From RYN-230 sp036509255 (lineage in GTDB: Bacteria; Actinomycetota; Actinomycetes; Streptosporangiales; Streptosporangiaceae), in NCBI GenBank assembly GCA_036509255.1, contig DATCFY010000039.1, forward strand, positions 1 through 64,000: DNA of 64,000 bases, given 5' to 3'. The notes below the pieces were generated by a model that was not told the DNA's origin, searched no databases, and saw only the letters and a list, made by a program, of their open reading frames with translations. Made by a program: the position numbers and the translations under genes. This document shows, piece after piece, positions 42,273 through 50,558 of the stretch. Every line of letters starts with the position of its first letter. Positions within the stretch are counted from its first letter, which is position 1.

Positions 42273-44075
42273 CTAGCGCCGGGCCGCCTGGAGCGCGCTG
42301 CAGAAGCGGGCGTACTCCGACAGTTCCTGCTTGATGGGCATCAGCACCATCTGCTCGGCGACCTCCTGCATCCGGGTCCGCATCTTCGCCTCGACGCGGC
42401 TGCGTTCCCGCACGGCGGCGGCGTTGACCAGGCTCATGCACCCGGACGCGGTCAGCCAGCCCAGCGCGAGGATCGCCGCGATCAGGATCGCGACCCAGGG
42501 CAGCAGGGCGGCGTCGCTGAAGACGGCGGCGGCGTGATGCACCGCGTGGAAGACCCCGATCACCAGCAGCGCGGCGATCCAGGCCAGCCCGGCCACCACA
42601 CAGCCCAGCAGCAGTCCCTGCCAGGCCGCCACCAGCCGCCACCAGGGCTCCACGCTGTTCTCCTCGGGCAGCGACTCGCCGATCGCGGCACCGAGCGCGC
42701 CCGGGATCTCCTCCTGCTTCGACCTGGCCGCCACCCGGACCGTGTGCGACCAGGGCTCCGGGAGCGCGGGCCCGACCTGCTCCCCGATGGCGGTGAGCGC
42801 ATTGTCGATCTCCGCCTGCTGGGCCCCGGCCGGGCCACCGGAGATCCCGCGCAGCTCATCCCACAGGTTGCCGAGCCGGAGCTTGCGCACCGGGTCATGG
42901 CCGAGCGCCCGGTCGACCAGCCAGGACACCGGCCAGCCGACGTAGTCCACGGCCCGCAGCTCGCGGGCGCTCTGCAGCGCCTGGCCGACCGCGGCGGCCC
43001 CGGCGGCCTTGCTGAACGAATCCCCCAGGACCACGGCGCTGCCCGGAGGGACCTCGGCGAAGTCCTCGGTGTCGGTGTCCAGGCCCGCGCCGCGGGCCTC
43101 GCCGGCGTAGGGCGCGAACCGCTCGGCCATCACGTCCAGGTCGGCGGCGATCCGGTCGGTCGCGGCGCGCCGCTCGGTGACCGTCGCGGCCAGGACCTTG
43201 CGCAGCTCGTCCAGCCCGGCGCCGGTCCGGGCCGAGGTGACCAGGATCCGGGCGTCGTGCAGCCCTTCCGTGTCGAGCAGCCGGGTCAGGTCGGACACGC
43301 AGTCCTCGGCCTGCTCCGGGCTGAGCAGGTCGGACTGGTTCAGCACGACCGCGATCACCGACGAGTGGCCCGCGAGCGGGGTGAGGTAGCGGCGGTGCAC
43401 GGACGCATCCGCGTACTTCTGCGGGTCCAGCACCCACAGCATCAGGTCGGCCAGCCCGACGAGCCGGTTCGTCTCCACCGCCGCCCCCGCGGCCACCGAA
43501 TCGTGGTCCGGCAGGTCGATCAGGACCAGCCCGCCCAGCGACGCCTCACCCTCGCTGAGCGCGCTGGACCGGGCGTAGCGGTTGCGGTGCGGGATGCCCA
43601 GCCACTCCAGCAGCGGCCCGGCGCCATCCATCCCCCACACGCAGGCGTGCGGGTCCTTGGTGTGCGGGCGGGTCACGCCCACGGCCGAGAAGTCCGCCCC
43701 GGCCATCTGGTTGAACAGCGACGACTTGCCACTGCCGGTCCCGCCGGCCAGCACCGCCACCGTGTGGTTGGGCGACAGCCGCAGCCGCTCACCCGCCCGG
43801 GCGACCAGCTGCTCGGCGTCGGCCAGCAACGGCCGGCTGAATTCCTCCGGGCCGCTGCGGGCCGCGCCGATCTGGATAACGCGGGCCAGCGCGGTCAGCC
43901 GTCCGGACAGGTCCGGGGACGGCCCCATGCTGCCTGGCGCCAGGCTGGCCAGCCCCGGATCGGCCAGCTCGGCATCGGCCAGCCCCGCATCGGCCTGCTC
44001 CTGGCCCGCCTGTCCCCCGTTTCCCGCCTGCCCGGCGCCGGTCAGCCAGGTGGACGGGTATTCCCCGATACTCAT
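42273..44075 (-). CDS. dynamin-like/Era-like GTPase with C-terminal membrane helices (YfjP-like)
   Basis: 600 residues. G1 GGTGSGKSS (111-119), G3 DLPDHD and G4 NQSD (VVLNQSDLL) are intact, so it should bind GTP. After the G domain comes a helical region and two hydrophobic helices near the C-terminus (about 480-505 and 520-550), a typical membrane-attached dynamin-like layout. It overlaps the preceding GTPase gene by ATGA, so the two are made together and probably form a heteromeric membrane-remodelling complex. A low-complexity Ala/Gly/Asp repeat precedes the G domain. Confidence 0.88.
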   Translation of the reverse strand: MSIGEYPSTWLTGAGQAGNGGQAGQEQADAGLADAELADPGLASLAPGSMGPSPDLSGRLTALARVIQIGAARSGPEEFSRPLLADAEQLVARAGERLRLSPNHTVAVLAGGTGSGKSSLFNQMAGADFSAVGVTRPHTKDPHACVWGMDGAGPLLEWLGIPHRNRYARSSALSEGEASLGGLVLIDLPDHDSVAAGAAVETNRLVGLADLMLWVLDPQKYADASVHRRYLTPLAGHSSVIAVVLNQSDLLSPEQAEDCVSDLTRLLDTEGLHDARILVTSARTGAGLDELRKVLAATVTERRAATDRIAADLDVMAERFAPYAGEARGAGLDTDTEDFAEVPPGSAVVLGDSFSKAAGAAAVGQALQSARELRAVDYVGWPVSWLVDRALGHDPVRKLRLGNLWDELRGISGGPAGAQQAEIDNALTAIGEQVGPALPEPWSHTVRVAARSKQEEIPGALGAAIGESLPEENSVEPWWRLVAAWQGLLLGCVVAGLAWIAALLVIGVFHAVHHAAAVFSDAALLPWVAILIAAILALGWLTASGCMSLVNAAAVRERSRVEAKMRTRMQEVAEQMVLMPIKQELSEYARFCSALQAARR

Positions 44076-46087
44076 CTCGCCATCTCAAGTGAGTAGGTGG
44101 CCTGGTACAGCCGGACCGCTGCGGCGTCGTCCAGTGTCCCAGCCGAGTCAATCACCTCGACGAACCGCAGCATCTCCTCGTCAAAAAGCCGGCGCATCCG
44201 CTCGCGCAGGTCCGCCCGGGCCTTGCTGCCGATCTCCCGCAACGGGCCCGCGCCGAACAGCGACGTCAGCAGCAGCTCCGGCACGGCCCCGGTCCCCTCA
44301 GCGGGGCCGCCGTCGGCGTCGTGCTGGCCGAGCATGGCCACGATGAGCACGGTGGCCAGCGAATCATCATCGAAGGACATCACCCGGGCGATGGACCGCT
44401 TGGTCACGCTCTCCGCCTTGACCAGGCGCATCACGTGATCCTGCCAGGCGCTGACCGCCCGCACCGCGCGGGTCTGCAGGTCCGCCGAGGAATGGGCCAG
44501 CGGCAGCGCCACCGCGCGGAGCGGGCCCGCCGGGCTGGCTCCATCGGCGTCCGGGACGTCCGCCGGGAAGGGGTCCACCGAGGTTCCGAAGATCAGCCCG
44601 GCGTCCGCGGCGAACTGCGAGCCGGTCCAGCTCTGGCTGGCCTGCGCGGCGGCGAACGCGTCCAGCAGGGCCACCCCGGCCGGGTGGTTGCGCCAGCGGC
44701 GGACGGATTCCTCGGCGGCGCGGTCGGCGACCGAGAGGATCAGCGACTCGATCCCGGTCCGCAGGGCGCTCTTCAGCGTCCGGGCCCGGGCCGGGACACC
44801 GCGCTTGCGCTGGCGGCTGGCCTGCCTGCCGCGGGGGGCCTGGAGGCCGCGCAGCAGCTCGCCGGTGCCGGCGAAGTCCTGCCAGCGGGCCAGGATCTCG
44901 CCGCGCAGCAGCGAGCCGTCCGCCAGGGCCTCGTCGGCCTCGGCCAGCCCGGCCGCGTAGGCGCCCTCGACCGTGGCCTTCAGGTCCGAGCGGATGACCA
45001 GCTGGGCTTCCACCTCGGCGGCCAGCGCCGGGACGCGGCTGCGGAAGGTGTCCAGGGCACCGGCCATCGTCTGGGTCAGCACGGCGACCCGGCGGTCCGC
45101 CCGCACCGCGGTGTCCTTCAGCCACTCCCGGACCGGCGTGGACGCCTCGGCGGGCAGCCGGCCGTCCGTGATGACGGTTTCGTTGATCACGAACCTGTCG
45201 TTCTCGCCGAGCCCGTTGGCCTCGAGCATGGCCCCGAAATGCGCGGTGAGCTCGGCGCCGCCGCCCGGCGGCACCCGGGACAGCACGATGCCCAGGGCGG
45301 CGCCGCGCTCCTTGGCGTACTCCAGCAGTTCCCAGACCGCCGCGTCGGCGTACCGCCTGGCGGTGGTCATGAACAGCCAGAGATCCGCGGCGTCCAGGAA
45401 CTGGTGCGCGAAGTCCCGGTGCGCGGACACCACCGAGTCGATGTCCGGGGTGTCGAGCAGGGCGACGCCCTTGGGCATGCCCTCACTCGCGGCGAGCACG
45501 AGCAGGCCGTCCCGCCCCGACCGGGCCAGGCCTTCCTGGCGGACGCGGGGCACCGTGGGCAGGAACACGTTCTCTGCGAACCAGTCGGCCTCGTCGGGAT
45601 GGCAGGCGAGGACCGGGCTGTTCGTGGTGGGGCGGCGGATCCCGGTCGCGCTCACCTGGGCCCCGACGATGCTGTTGACCAGAGTCGACTTGCCCGCGCC
45701 GGTCGAGCCCACCAGGGCAACCAGGATAGGTGCCTCGGACTGCCGGATCCGGGGCAGCAGGTAGTCATCGATCTGGCTGAGCAGCTTGCGCCGCTCCGCC
45801 CGGGTGGCTTCCGCCCCCTCGGTCTCGAAGACCAGGTTCACGTCCACGATCCGGCGCCGCAGCGCGAGCAGGGCCGCCTCAAGCTGCCGGGCATCGACCC
45901 TGCGATGCCGCCCCCCTTCGCCGGCCCCCGCAATTACGGGCCCCGGATTTACGGGCCCCGCCACGGCGGGTCCTTGGCCCGGCCGGTCCGCCTCCGGCGG
46001 TCCCGGCCGGATGGGGTCGACCGCAGGTACCGCATCCGTGCCCGTGGCACGTGTCGATGCGGCAGCTAGGCCCTGCCCTTCCGTCAT
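44072..46087 (-). CDS. dynamin-like GTPase
   Basis: 671 residues from ATG 46087 with AGGAGAG upstream. The N-terminal 60 residues are Pro/Gly-rich. G1 GSTGAGKST (127-135) and G3 DTPDID are clear, but a canonical NKxD is not: the strand expected to carry it reads ALGIVLSRVPPGG. A long helical region follows, with an RQASRQRKRG basic patch that could bind membrane lipid. No transmembrane helices. It lies 10 bp after the siroheme synthase gene and overlaps the second GTPase gene. Confidence 0.87.
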   Translation of the reverse strand: MTEGQGLAAASTRATGTDAVPAVDPIRPGPPEADRPGQGPAVAGPVNPGPVIAGAGEGGRHRRVDARQLEAALLALRRRIVDVNLVFETEGAEATRAERRKLLSQIDDYLLPRIRQSEAPILVALVGSTGAGKSTLVNSIVGAQVSATGIRRPTTNSPVLACHPDEADWFAENVFLPTVPRVRQEGLARSGRDGLLVLAASEGMPKGVALLDTPDIDSVVSAHRDFAHQFLDAADLWLFMTTARRYADAAVWELLEYAKERGAALGIVLSRVPPGGGAELTAHFGAMLEANGLGENDRFVINETVITDGRLPAEASTPVREWLKDTAVRADRRVAVLTQTMAGALDTFRSRVPALAAEVEAQLVIRSDLKATVEGAYAAGLAEADEALADGSLLRGEILARWQDFAGTGELLRGLQAPRGRQASRQRKRGVPARARTLKSALRTGIESLILSVADRAAEESVRRWRNHPAGVALLDAFAAAQASQSWTGSQFAADAGLIFGTSVDPFPADVPDADGASPAGPLRAVALPLAHSSADLQTRAVRAVSAWQDHVMRLVKAESVTKRSIARVMSFDDDSLATVLIVAMLGQHDADGGPAEGTGAVPELLLTSLFGAGPLREIGSKARADLRERMRRLFDEEMLRFVEVIDSAGTLDDAAAVRLYQATYSLEMAR

Positions 46088-46097
46088 TGCTCTCCTG

Positions 46098-47411
46098 TCA
46101 CTGCCCTTCGTGCGTCGGGACGACTCCGGCAGGCCCGGATGACGTGAGCACGACTACACTCTGCGCTTCTCTCAGTGCCTTCCGTGAGAGTTCGCCAATC
46201 TGTGCCCCGACATTTACTACCTCACCTATGACAACAATCGCAGGCGGGCGCAACCCGGCCGCGCCGACCTCATCGGCGACCGTGGCGAGCCCTGTGGTAA
46301 TTATGTGCTGCGTGGGCAGGGTACCGTCCACTATGACCGAAACTGGCGTCCGCGAATCCCGGCCGTAACGCATCAGCGTTCTGGTGATCGGGTCCAGGTT
46401 TTCCAGCGCCATGAGCAGGACCAGCGTGGCCTGCGAGGCGCCCAGCTCAGCCCAGTTCACGGTGGACCGCTCGTCACCGGGCGGGATATGCGCCGAGACC
46501 ACGCGGAATTCCTGGGTGATGCCCCGGTGAGTGATCGGCACGCCGGCCGCCGCGGGCACCGCGATCGCGCTCGTCACCCCCGGCACCACCGTGACCGGAA
46601 TGCCGGCCTCGAGACAGGCGAGAATCTCCTCGCCGCCCCGGCCGAAGACGAATGGGTCCCCGCCTTTGAGCCGGACCACAAACAATCCCCGCTGGGCCCG
46701 GTCCACCAGCACGGAATTGATCTGCTCCTGGGACATCGCCCGGCCGCGGGGAATCTTGGCCGCGTCGACCAGCTCCACGTCCGGGGCGAGCTCATCGAGC
46801 AGGGATCGGGGCGCGAGCCGGTCGGCCACCACCACGTCCGCCTCGGCCAGCAGCTGCCGGCCCCGGACGGTGATCAGCCCCGGGTCGCCCGGGCCGCCGC
46901 CGACCAGCGCCACCCGGCCACCGGGGCGGCGGCGCCGGCGCGCGCTCAGCTGACCGGACTGCAGGCCGGCCAGCACCTCGTCGCGGATGCCCGCGCTGCG
47001 CAGCGGGTCGCCGCTCACCACACCGAACCGCACGTCCCCGGCCTGCCCGGACGCGGGGGTCCAGGCGGCTGAGGCGGCCGCGTCGTCAGCCCGGACCGAC
47101 CAGATCCGGTCCGCCTCGGCCTCCTGCGCGACGGCCGCATTCACGGCCGGATCGTCGGTGCACGCGCAGGCCAGCCACGCGCCGGCGCAGTCACCGGGCG
47201 CGTACTCCCGGGACTCCCACCGGATGCGGCCCGCCGTCACCAGGTCATGCAGGGAGGCGGTGATCTGAGGTGAGACGACCAGCACGTCGGCACCGGCGTC
47301 GAGCAGGCCCGGAACACGCCGGGCGGCCACCGCGCCGCCCCCGGCCACCAGCACCCGGCGGCCGGCGAGACGGAGGGCCAGGAGATAGGGCGCAGCCGTG
47401 CCGGCGACCAT
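46098..47411 (-). CDS. siroheme synthase: precorrin-2 dehydrogenase fused to uroporphyrinogen-III C-methyltransferase
   Basis: 437 residues from ATG 47411 (GGAGGG upstream). Residues 1-150 form the NAD-binding dehydrogenase half (RRVLVAGGGAVAARRVPGLL), residues 165-420 the SAM methyltransferase half (LVGGGPGDPGLITVRGRQLL, DAAKIPRGRAMSQEQIN, VRLKGGDPFVFGRGGEE). It turns uroporphyrinogen III into precorrin-2 and on to sirohydrochlorin, feeding siroheme or B12. It is 121 bp after the CbiC-like gene and 10 bp before a dynamin-like GTPase gene. The C-terminal end shows no ferrochelatase insertion beyond the CysG layout. Confidence 0.93.
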   Translation of the reverse strand: MVAGTAAPYLLALRLAGRRVLVAGGGAVAARRVPGLLDAGADVLVVSPQITASLHDLVTAGRIRWESREYAPGDCAGAWLACACTDDPAVNAAVAQEAEADRIWSVRADDAAASAAWTPASGQAGDVRFGVVSGDPLRSAGIRDEVLAGLQSGQLSARRRRRPGGRVALVGGGPGDPGLITVRGRQLLAEADVVVADRLAPRSLLDELAPDVELVDAAKIPRGRAMSQEQINSVLVDRAQRGLFVVRLKGGDPFVFGRGGEEILACLEAGIPVTVVPGVTSAIAVPAAAGVPITHRGITQEFRVVSAHIPPGDERSTVNWAELGASQATLVLLMALENLDPITRTLMRYGRDSRTPVSVIVDGTLPTQHIITTGLATVADEVGAAGLRPPAIVVIGEVVNVGAQIGELSRKALREAQSVVVLTSSGPAGVVPTHEGQ

Positions 47412-47532
47412 GGCGGTCCGCCCTCCTTCGGCTCACGGCTGGGCCCGCACCCAGCGATTCATTCCCCAGGTCACAGAGACTAGTGGCTCTCAGGGTGAGG
47501 TACGGCGCGGCCCATATGTTCCCGGGGCCCCG

Positions 47533-48174
47533 CTACGGCCGGGCCTGTCCGGCCGCGCCCGCCCCCGCAGCGGCGTCCACCACGTCAGCCAGGGCACAGA
47601 AGGCGGCTGCGGCCACCGCGGCGCCGCCCTTCTCCGACACGTTGGTCAGGGCTGGAAGGCCGCTGGCCCGGAGCGCGTCCTTGGCTTCCGCCGCCCCGGC
47701 CAGGCCCACTGGGAGGGCGATGACCAGGGCCGGCTGCACGTTCCGGCTCAGGATCTCCGCCAGCGCCTCGGCCGCGCAGCCCACCACCCAGATCGCACCC
47801 GGCCCGGCCTGCCCGAAGGCCAGCCGGACCGCCGCGGCGGGCTTGCTGATCCCGGCCGTCCGCGCCAGCCGCTCGGTCAGCGACTCCTCGCTCTTGCAGA
47901 TCACCGGGTAACCAGGGATCCCGGCGGCGACCGTGACCCCGTCGGCGACGACCGGCGCCCCGGCGGCGAGCTCGGCGATCCCGTCGGCCAGCACCTGCTC
48001 GTCGCAGACCAGGTCGGTCGCGTAGTCGAAGTCGGCGCTGGCCACGATGACGCGCTCGGTCACGCAGCGGCTCAGCGGGGGGAGCCGGGTCAGGTCGATC
48101 CGCGATCGCACGATCCGGAAGGCCTCATCGTCCCCGGCCATCCCAACCGCCGGCCCGGGGATCCCGATCACCAT
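47533..48174 (-). CDS. precorrin-8X methylmutase (CobH/CbiC)-like protein lacking the catalytic His
   Basis: 213 residues from ATG 48174 (GGGAGGGG upstream). Family hallmarks are RVIVASADFDYATDLV near the N-terminus, AIWVVGCAAEALAEIL, VIALPVGLAGAAEAKDAL and NVSEKGGAAVAAAA. CobH/CbiC moves a methyl group from C11 to C12 of the corrin ring using a His in the motif RVIH or RMIH; this protein has Val at that place (codon gtg on the coding strand). It may be inactive, bind corrinoids or siroheme intermediates for transport or control, or use another residue. It is first in the unit with siroheme synthase. Confidence 0.85.
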   Translation of the reverse strand: MVIGIPGPAVGMAGDDEAFRIVRSRIDLTRLPPLSRCVTERVIVASADFDYATDLVCDEQVLADGIAELAAGAPVVADGVTVAAGIPGYPVICKSEESLTERLARTAGISKPAAAVRLAFGQAGPGAIWVVGCAAEALAEILSRNVQPALVIALPVGLAGAAEAKDALRASGLPALTNVSEKGGAAVAAAAFCALADVVDAAAGAGAAGQARP

Positions 48175-48618
48175 GACCCCTCCCTGCTGGCCATCGACCC
48201 GTAATTCATTGTTTCCAGACCGCTTGAATAGATAAAACGCTCACCTGCCCTGGCGCCATCAGCATGACACAAGGCGTCGGCCAGTCGCGGGTCATCCGCA
48301 TGCGGCACCGTACTACGCCGCTACACTGGCCAGGCGCATCCGTGGTAGCGTCCCGCACCCGGCGGCTCGGCAGTGCCGTCAACCACGCGATAACCGCGCA
48401 TAAAAGCCGGGATGAGTTCAGACAGGTTTGCGCCAATGATGGCGGGCAGACCAACTAGGTCCCGGGGCTGGCTGAATCGCTCGGCCTGTCGACAGGTAAC
48501 TCCCAGGTTACTTGGGTGACAGATTCCGGCGTAGCCCGGTACAACCGGGGGGCAAGTGGCCGACTTGGTCACGAGTGCTCGCGAATGGAGAATTGATGGG
48601 CGTTGTGGAGGCGGCACT
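48175..48618. other. divergent intergenic region
   Basis: 444 bases between the CbiC-like and glycosyltransferase genes. An AT-rich patch (gaatagataaaacg, about 48228-48241) probably holds the minus-strand promoter. A perfect 12-bp palindrome CCTGTCGACAGG lies at 48484-48495, followed by a near-repeat of aggtaact/aggttact. No B12 riboswitch core is present. No protein-like frame was found. Confidence 0.55.
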
Positions 48619-49527
48619 GTGACCGGCACATGGCAAGCGGACGGGGCGATCGACGACGCGGCCGCCAAGGCGTTCTTCGCTGAGTTCGGCGAGCCCGCCG
48701 AGCACATGCCCCCGGTCGCGGTCGTGATTGCCGCCTACAACGAGCAGGGCGTGATCGGCTCGGTCGTGGATGCCCTGCCCGCCTCTATCTGCGGGCTCGC
48801 CACCACGACCGTGGTGGTCTCGGACGGCTCCGCGGACGGGACCGTGGCCGAGAGCCGCGAGCACGGCGCGCTGGTGGCGGACGTGCCGGTCAACCGTGGC
48901 CAGGGCGCCGCGCTGCGTCTCGGGTACCGGCTGGCGCGCGAGGGCGGCGCCCGTTACATCGTGACCACGGACGCGGACGGCCAGTACAACCCGGCCGAGA
49001 TGGAGCGCGTGCTGGCCCCGGTGGCGGCCGGGCAGGCTGACTTCGTGACCGGCTCCCGCAAGCTGGGCAGCCAGGAAACCAAGGACCCCGTGCGCCGGCT
49101 GGGGACCTGGGTCTTCGCCACCACGATCAGCCTGCTGACCGGGACCCACATCACCGACTCCTCGTTCGGCCTCCGCGCGATGCGCTCCGAGGTAACCGGG
49201 GTCGTGCGGCTGGAACAGCCGCAGTACCAGTCGGCCGAGCTGCTGATCGCGGTCCTCGCGCGCGGGTTCCGGGTCGTGGAGGTGCCGGCCACGATCCACA
49301 AGCGCCAGGTCGGCGAGAGCAAGAAGGGCCACAACGCGATCTACGGCCTGCACTACGCGGGCGTGGTCGGCGGCACCTGGTGGCGGGAACGGCGGCACCG
49401 GATCCCGGGTGGCCAGGTCCCCGCGCCGACCACGACCACGGAGCGGTCACCCAACGGCGCCGCGTCCGCGAATCCGGGCGTGGCGGGCGACGCGGCGCTC
49501 GACCCCGGATCTGCCCAGCGGAACTGA
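48619..49527 (+). CDS. family 2 glycosyltransferase (dolichyl-phosphate-mannose-synthase-like)
   Basis: 302 residues from GTG 48619 with GGAGG seven bases upstream; the longer in-frame start lacks one. GT-A fold with VAVVIAAYNEQGVIGSVVDA, NRGQGAALRLGYRLA and the metal-binding TTDADGQYNPAEM. It probably transfers a sugar from a nucleotide donor to polyprenyl phosphate. There are no membrane helices; the convergent GtrA-like gene could supply the membrane partner that flips the lipid-linked sugar. The Pro/Thr-rich C-terminal 45 residues look disordered. Confidence 0.9.
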   Translation: MTGTWQADGAIDDAAAKAFFAEFGEPAEHMPPVAVVIAAYNEQGVIGSVVDALPASICGLATTTVVVSDGSADGTVAESREHGALVADVPVNRGQGAALRLGYRLAREGGARYIVTTDADGQYNPAEMERVLAPVAAGQADFVTGSRKLGSQETKDPVRRLGTWVFATTISLLTGTHITDSSFGLRAMRSEVTGVVRLEQPQYQSAELLIAVLARGFRVVEVPATIHKRQVGESKKGHNAIYGLHYAGVVGGTWWRERRHRIPGGQVPAPTTTTERSPNGAASANPGVAGDAALDPGSAQRN

Positions 49528-49570
49528 CCCGCCGAGACGCGCCACGGTCAAATTCCGGATCCGCAACGAA

Positions 49571-49612
49571 AAGCACCCGGGGCCGGTGGATTTCCACCGG
49601 CCCCGGGTGCTT
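49571..49612. terminator. bidirectional intrinsic terminator
   Basis: Perfect 20-bp inverted repeat, arms 49571-49590 and 49593-49612 (aagcacccggggccggtgga and its complement), nearly loopless, placed between the convergent glycosyltransferase and GtrA genes. Its ends are AA/TT, so each strand ends in a short T tract. Confidence 0.9.
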
Positions 49613-49637
49613 GCGTCTAACTCAGCGGCGGCCTTGC

Positions 49638-50366
49638 TCAGCGGCGGGTGCCACGCTCCGGGGCGGGCGAGCCGTCGGCGCCGCCGTTGCGCGCGGCAGC
49701 CGGTGGCCCGGCTGAGCCGTTAGCCCAGGCGGACATGCCGTTGACCCGCGCCGACCCCATCGCCTCAGCGAATCGGGCCGGATCCGGCTGCTCCTGCGGC
49801 TGGACGGGGCCCGCGTGCTCATCTACCTCCGGGGGCAGCGGCGCGCGTCCCTCCACGACCGCCAGCGCCTCGGTCGAGGACCTGTCCTTGAACAGGACAT
49901 AGTGGAAGATAAGGAACCTGAGCACAAAGGTCAGGCAGTTGGCCACGAAGAAGAATATTTCCGTGACGATTACCTTGCTGGCCCCGGTCAGCCCCATCTT
50001 CGTGGCCTCGTGGTACCCGAGCTTGCTAGCCAGCGTCAAGATGACGCCCGCGCAGATGGAGACGGCCACGAACGGCAGCGTCTCCCTCAGGAAATCCGGC
50101 CGCCCCTTCCGCTCCCACGCCCAGCGGCTGATCAGGTAGCTGACACACGCACCGGCCAGCCAGGCCGCAGCTCCGGAGATCCCCGCGGTCAGGCCGGCGG
50201 GGCCGAGGCAGATGGCCAGCGTGATCTGGGTAGCGGCCACCGCGCAGATCGCGGCCGGAGCGAACCGGACGAATCGCTTGACGAAGGTCGTCCGGAGCCG
50301 GGCCTGCAACGGCGCGGGGACGAGTCGCCACAGGGCATCCGAAATCCTGGGCGGAAGAAGAGTCAT
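49638..50366 (-). CDS. GtrA-family membrane protein
   Basis: 242 residues. Four transmembrane helices (about 33-52, 60-80, 97-117, 135-160) of the GtrA type: FVRFAPAAICAVAATQITLA at the start, AWLAGACVSYLISRWAWERK. GtrA proteins are thought to move lipid-linked sugars across the membrane for polysaccharide or teichoic acid decoration. The C-terminal 75 residues are Pro/Ala/Gly-rich. It converges with a polyprenyl-phosphate-type glycosyltransferase, a plausible functional partner. Confidence 0.88.
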   Translation of the reverse strand: MTLLPPRISDALWRLVPAPLQARLRTTFVKRFVRFAPAAICAVAATQITLAICLGPAGLTAGISGAAAWLAGACVSYLISRWAWERKGRPDFLRETLPFVAVSICAGVILTLASKLGYHEATKMGLTGASKVIVTEIFFFVANCLTFVLRFLIFHYVLFKDRSSTEALAVVEGRAPLPPEVDEHAGPVQPQEQPDPARFAEAMGSARVNGMSAWANGSAGPPAAARNGGADGSPAPERGTRR

Positions 50367-50485
50367 CAGCGTCCTAGCTCTTTCGGAGACCGACAGGTCA
50401 TCCAGACAGGTATACAGTACGGGACCCCGGTGATGTCCCAGGTAGCGCCTCCTCTCAGCATTCCTTCAGGCTTGTCCCGGGGCGC

Positions 50486-50525
50486 CGCGGTGCATGATGT
50501 CCTAGCTGCCCCACCATGCACCGCG
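50486..50525 (-). terminator. inverted repeat past the DUF1906 gene
   Basis: Perfect 11-bp arms cgcggtgcatg and catgcaccgcg with an 18-base loop, 33 bp past the DUF1906 stop and about 120 bp before the GtrA start. It could be a terminator or a protein site; no T run. Confidence 0.4.
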
Positions 50526-50558
50526 CTAACACATCCGCTGCTCCCTCGAGGCGGTCCC

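Noticed and set aside
48175..48618. Possible B12 riboswitch upstream of the CbiC-like gene
   Set aside because: The B12-box core (gccggtgtgat... and gctgtcccgcaacggt) is not found on either strand in this gap.
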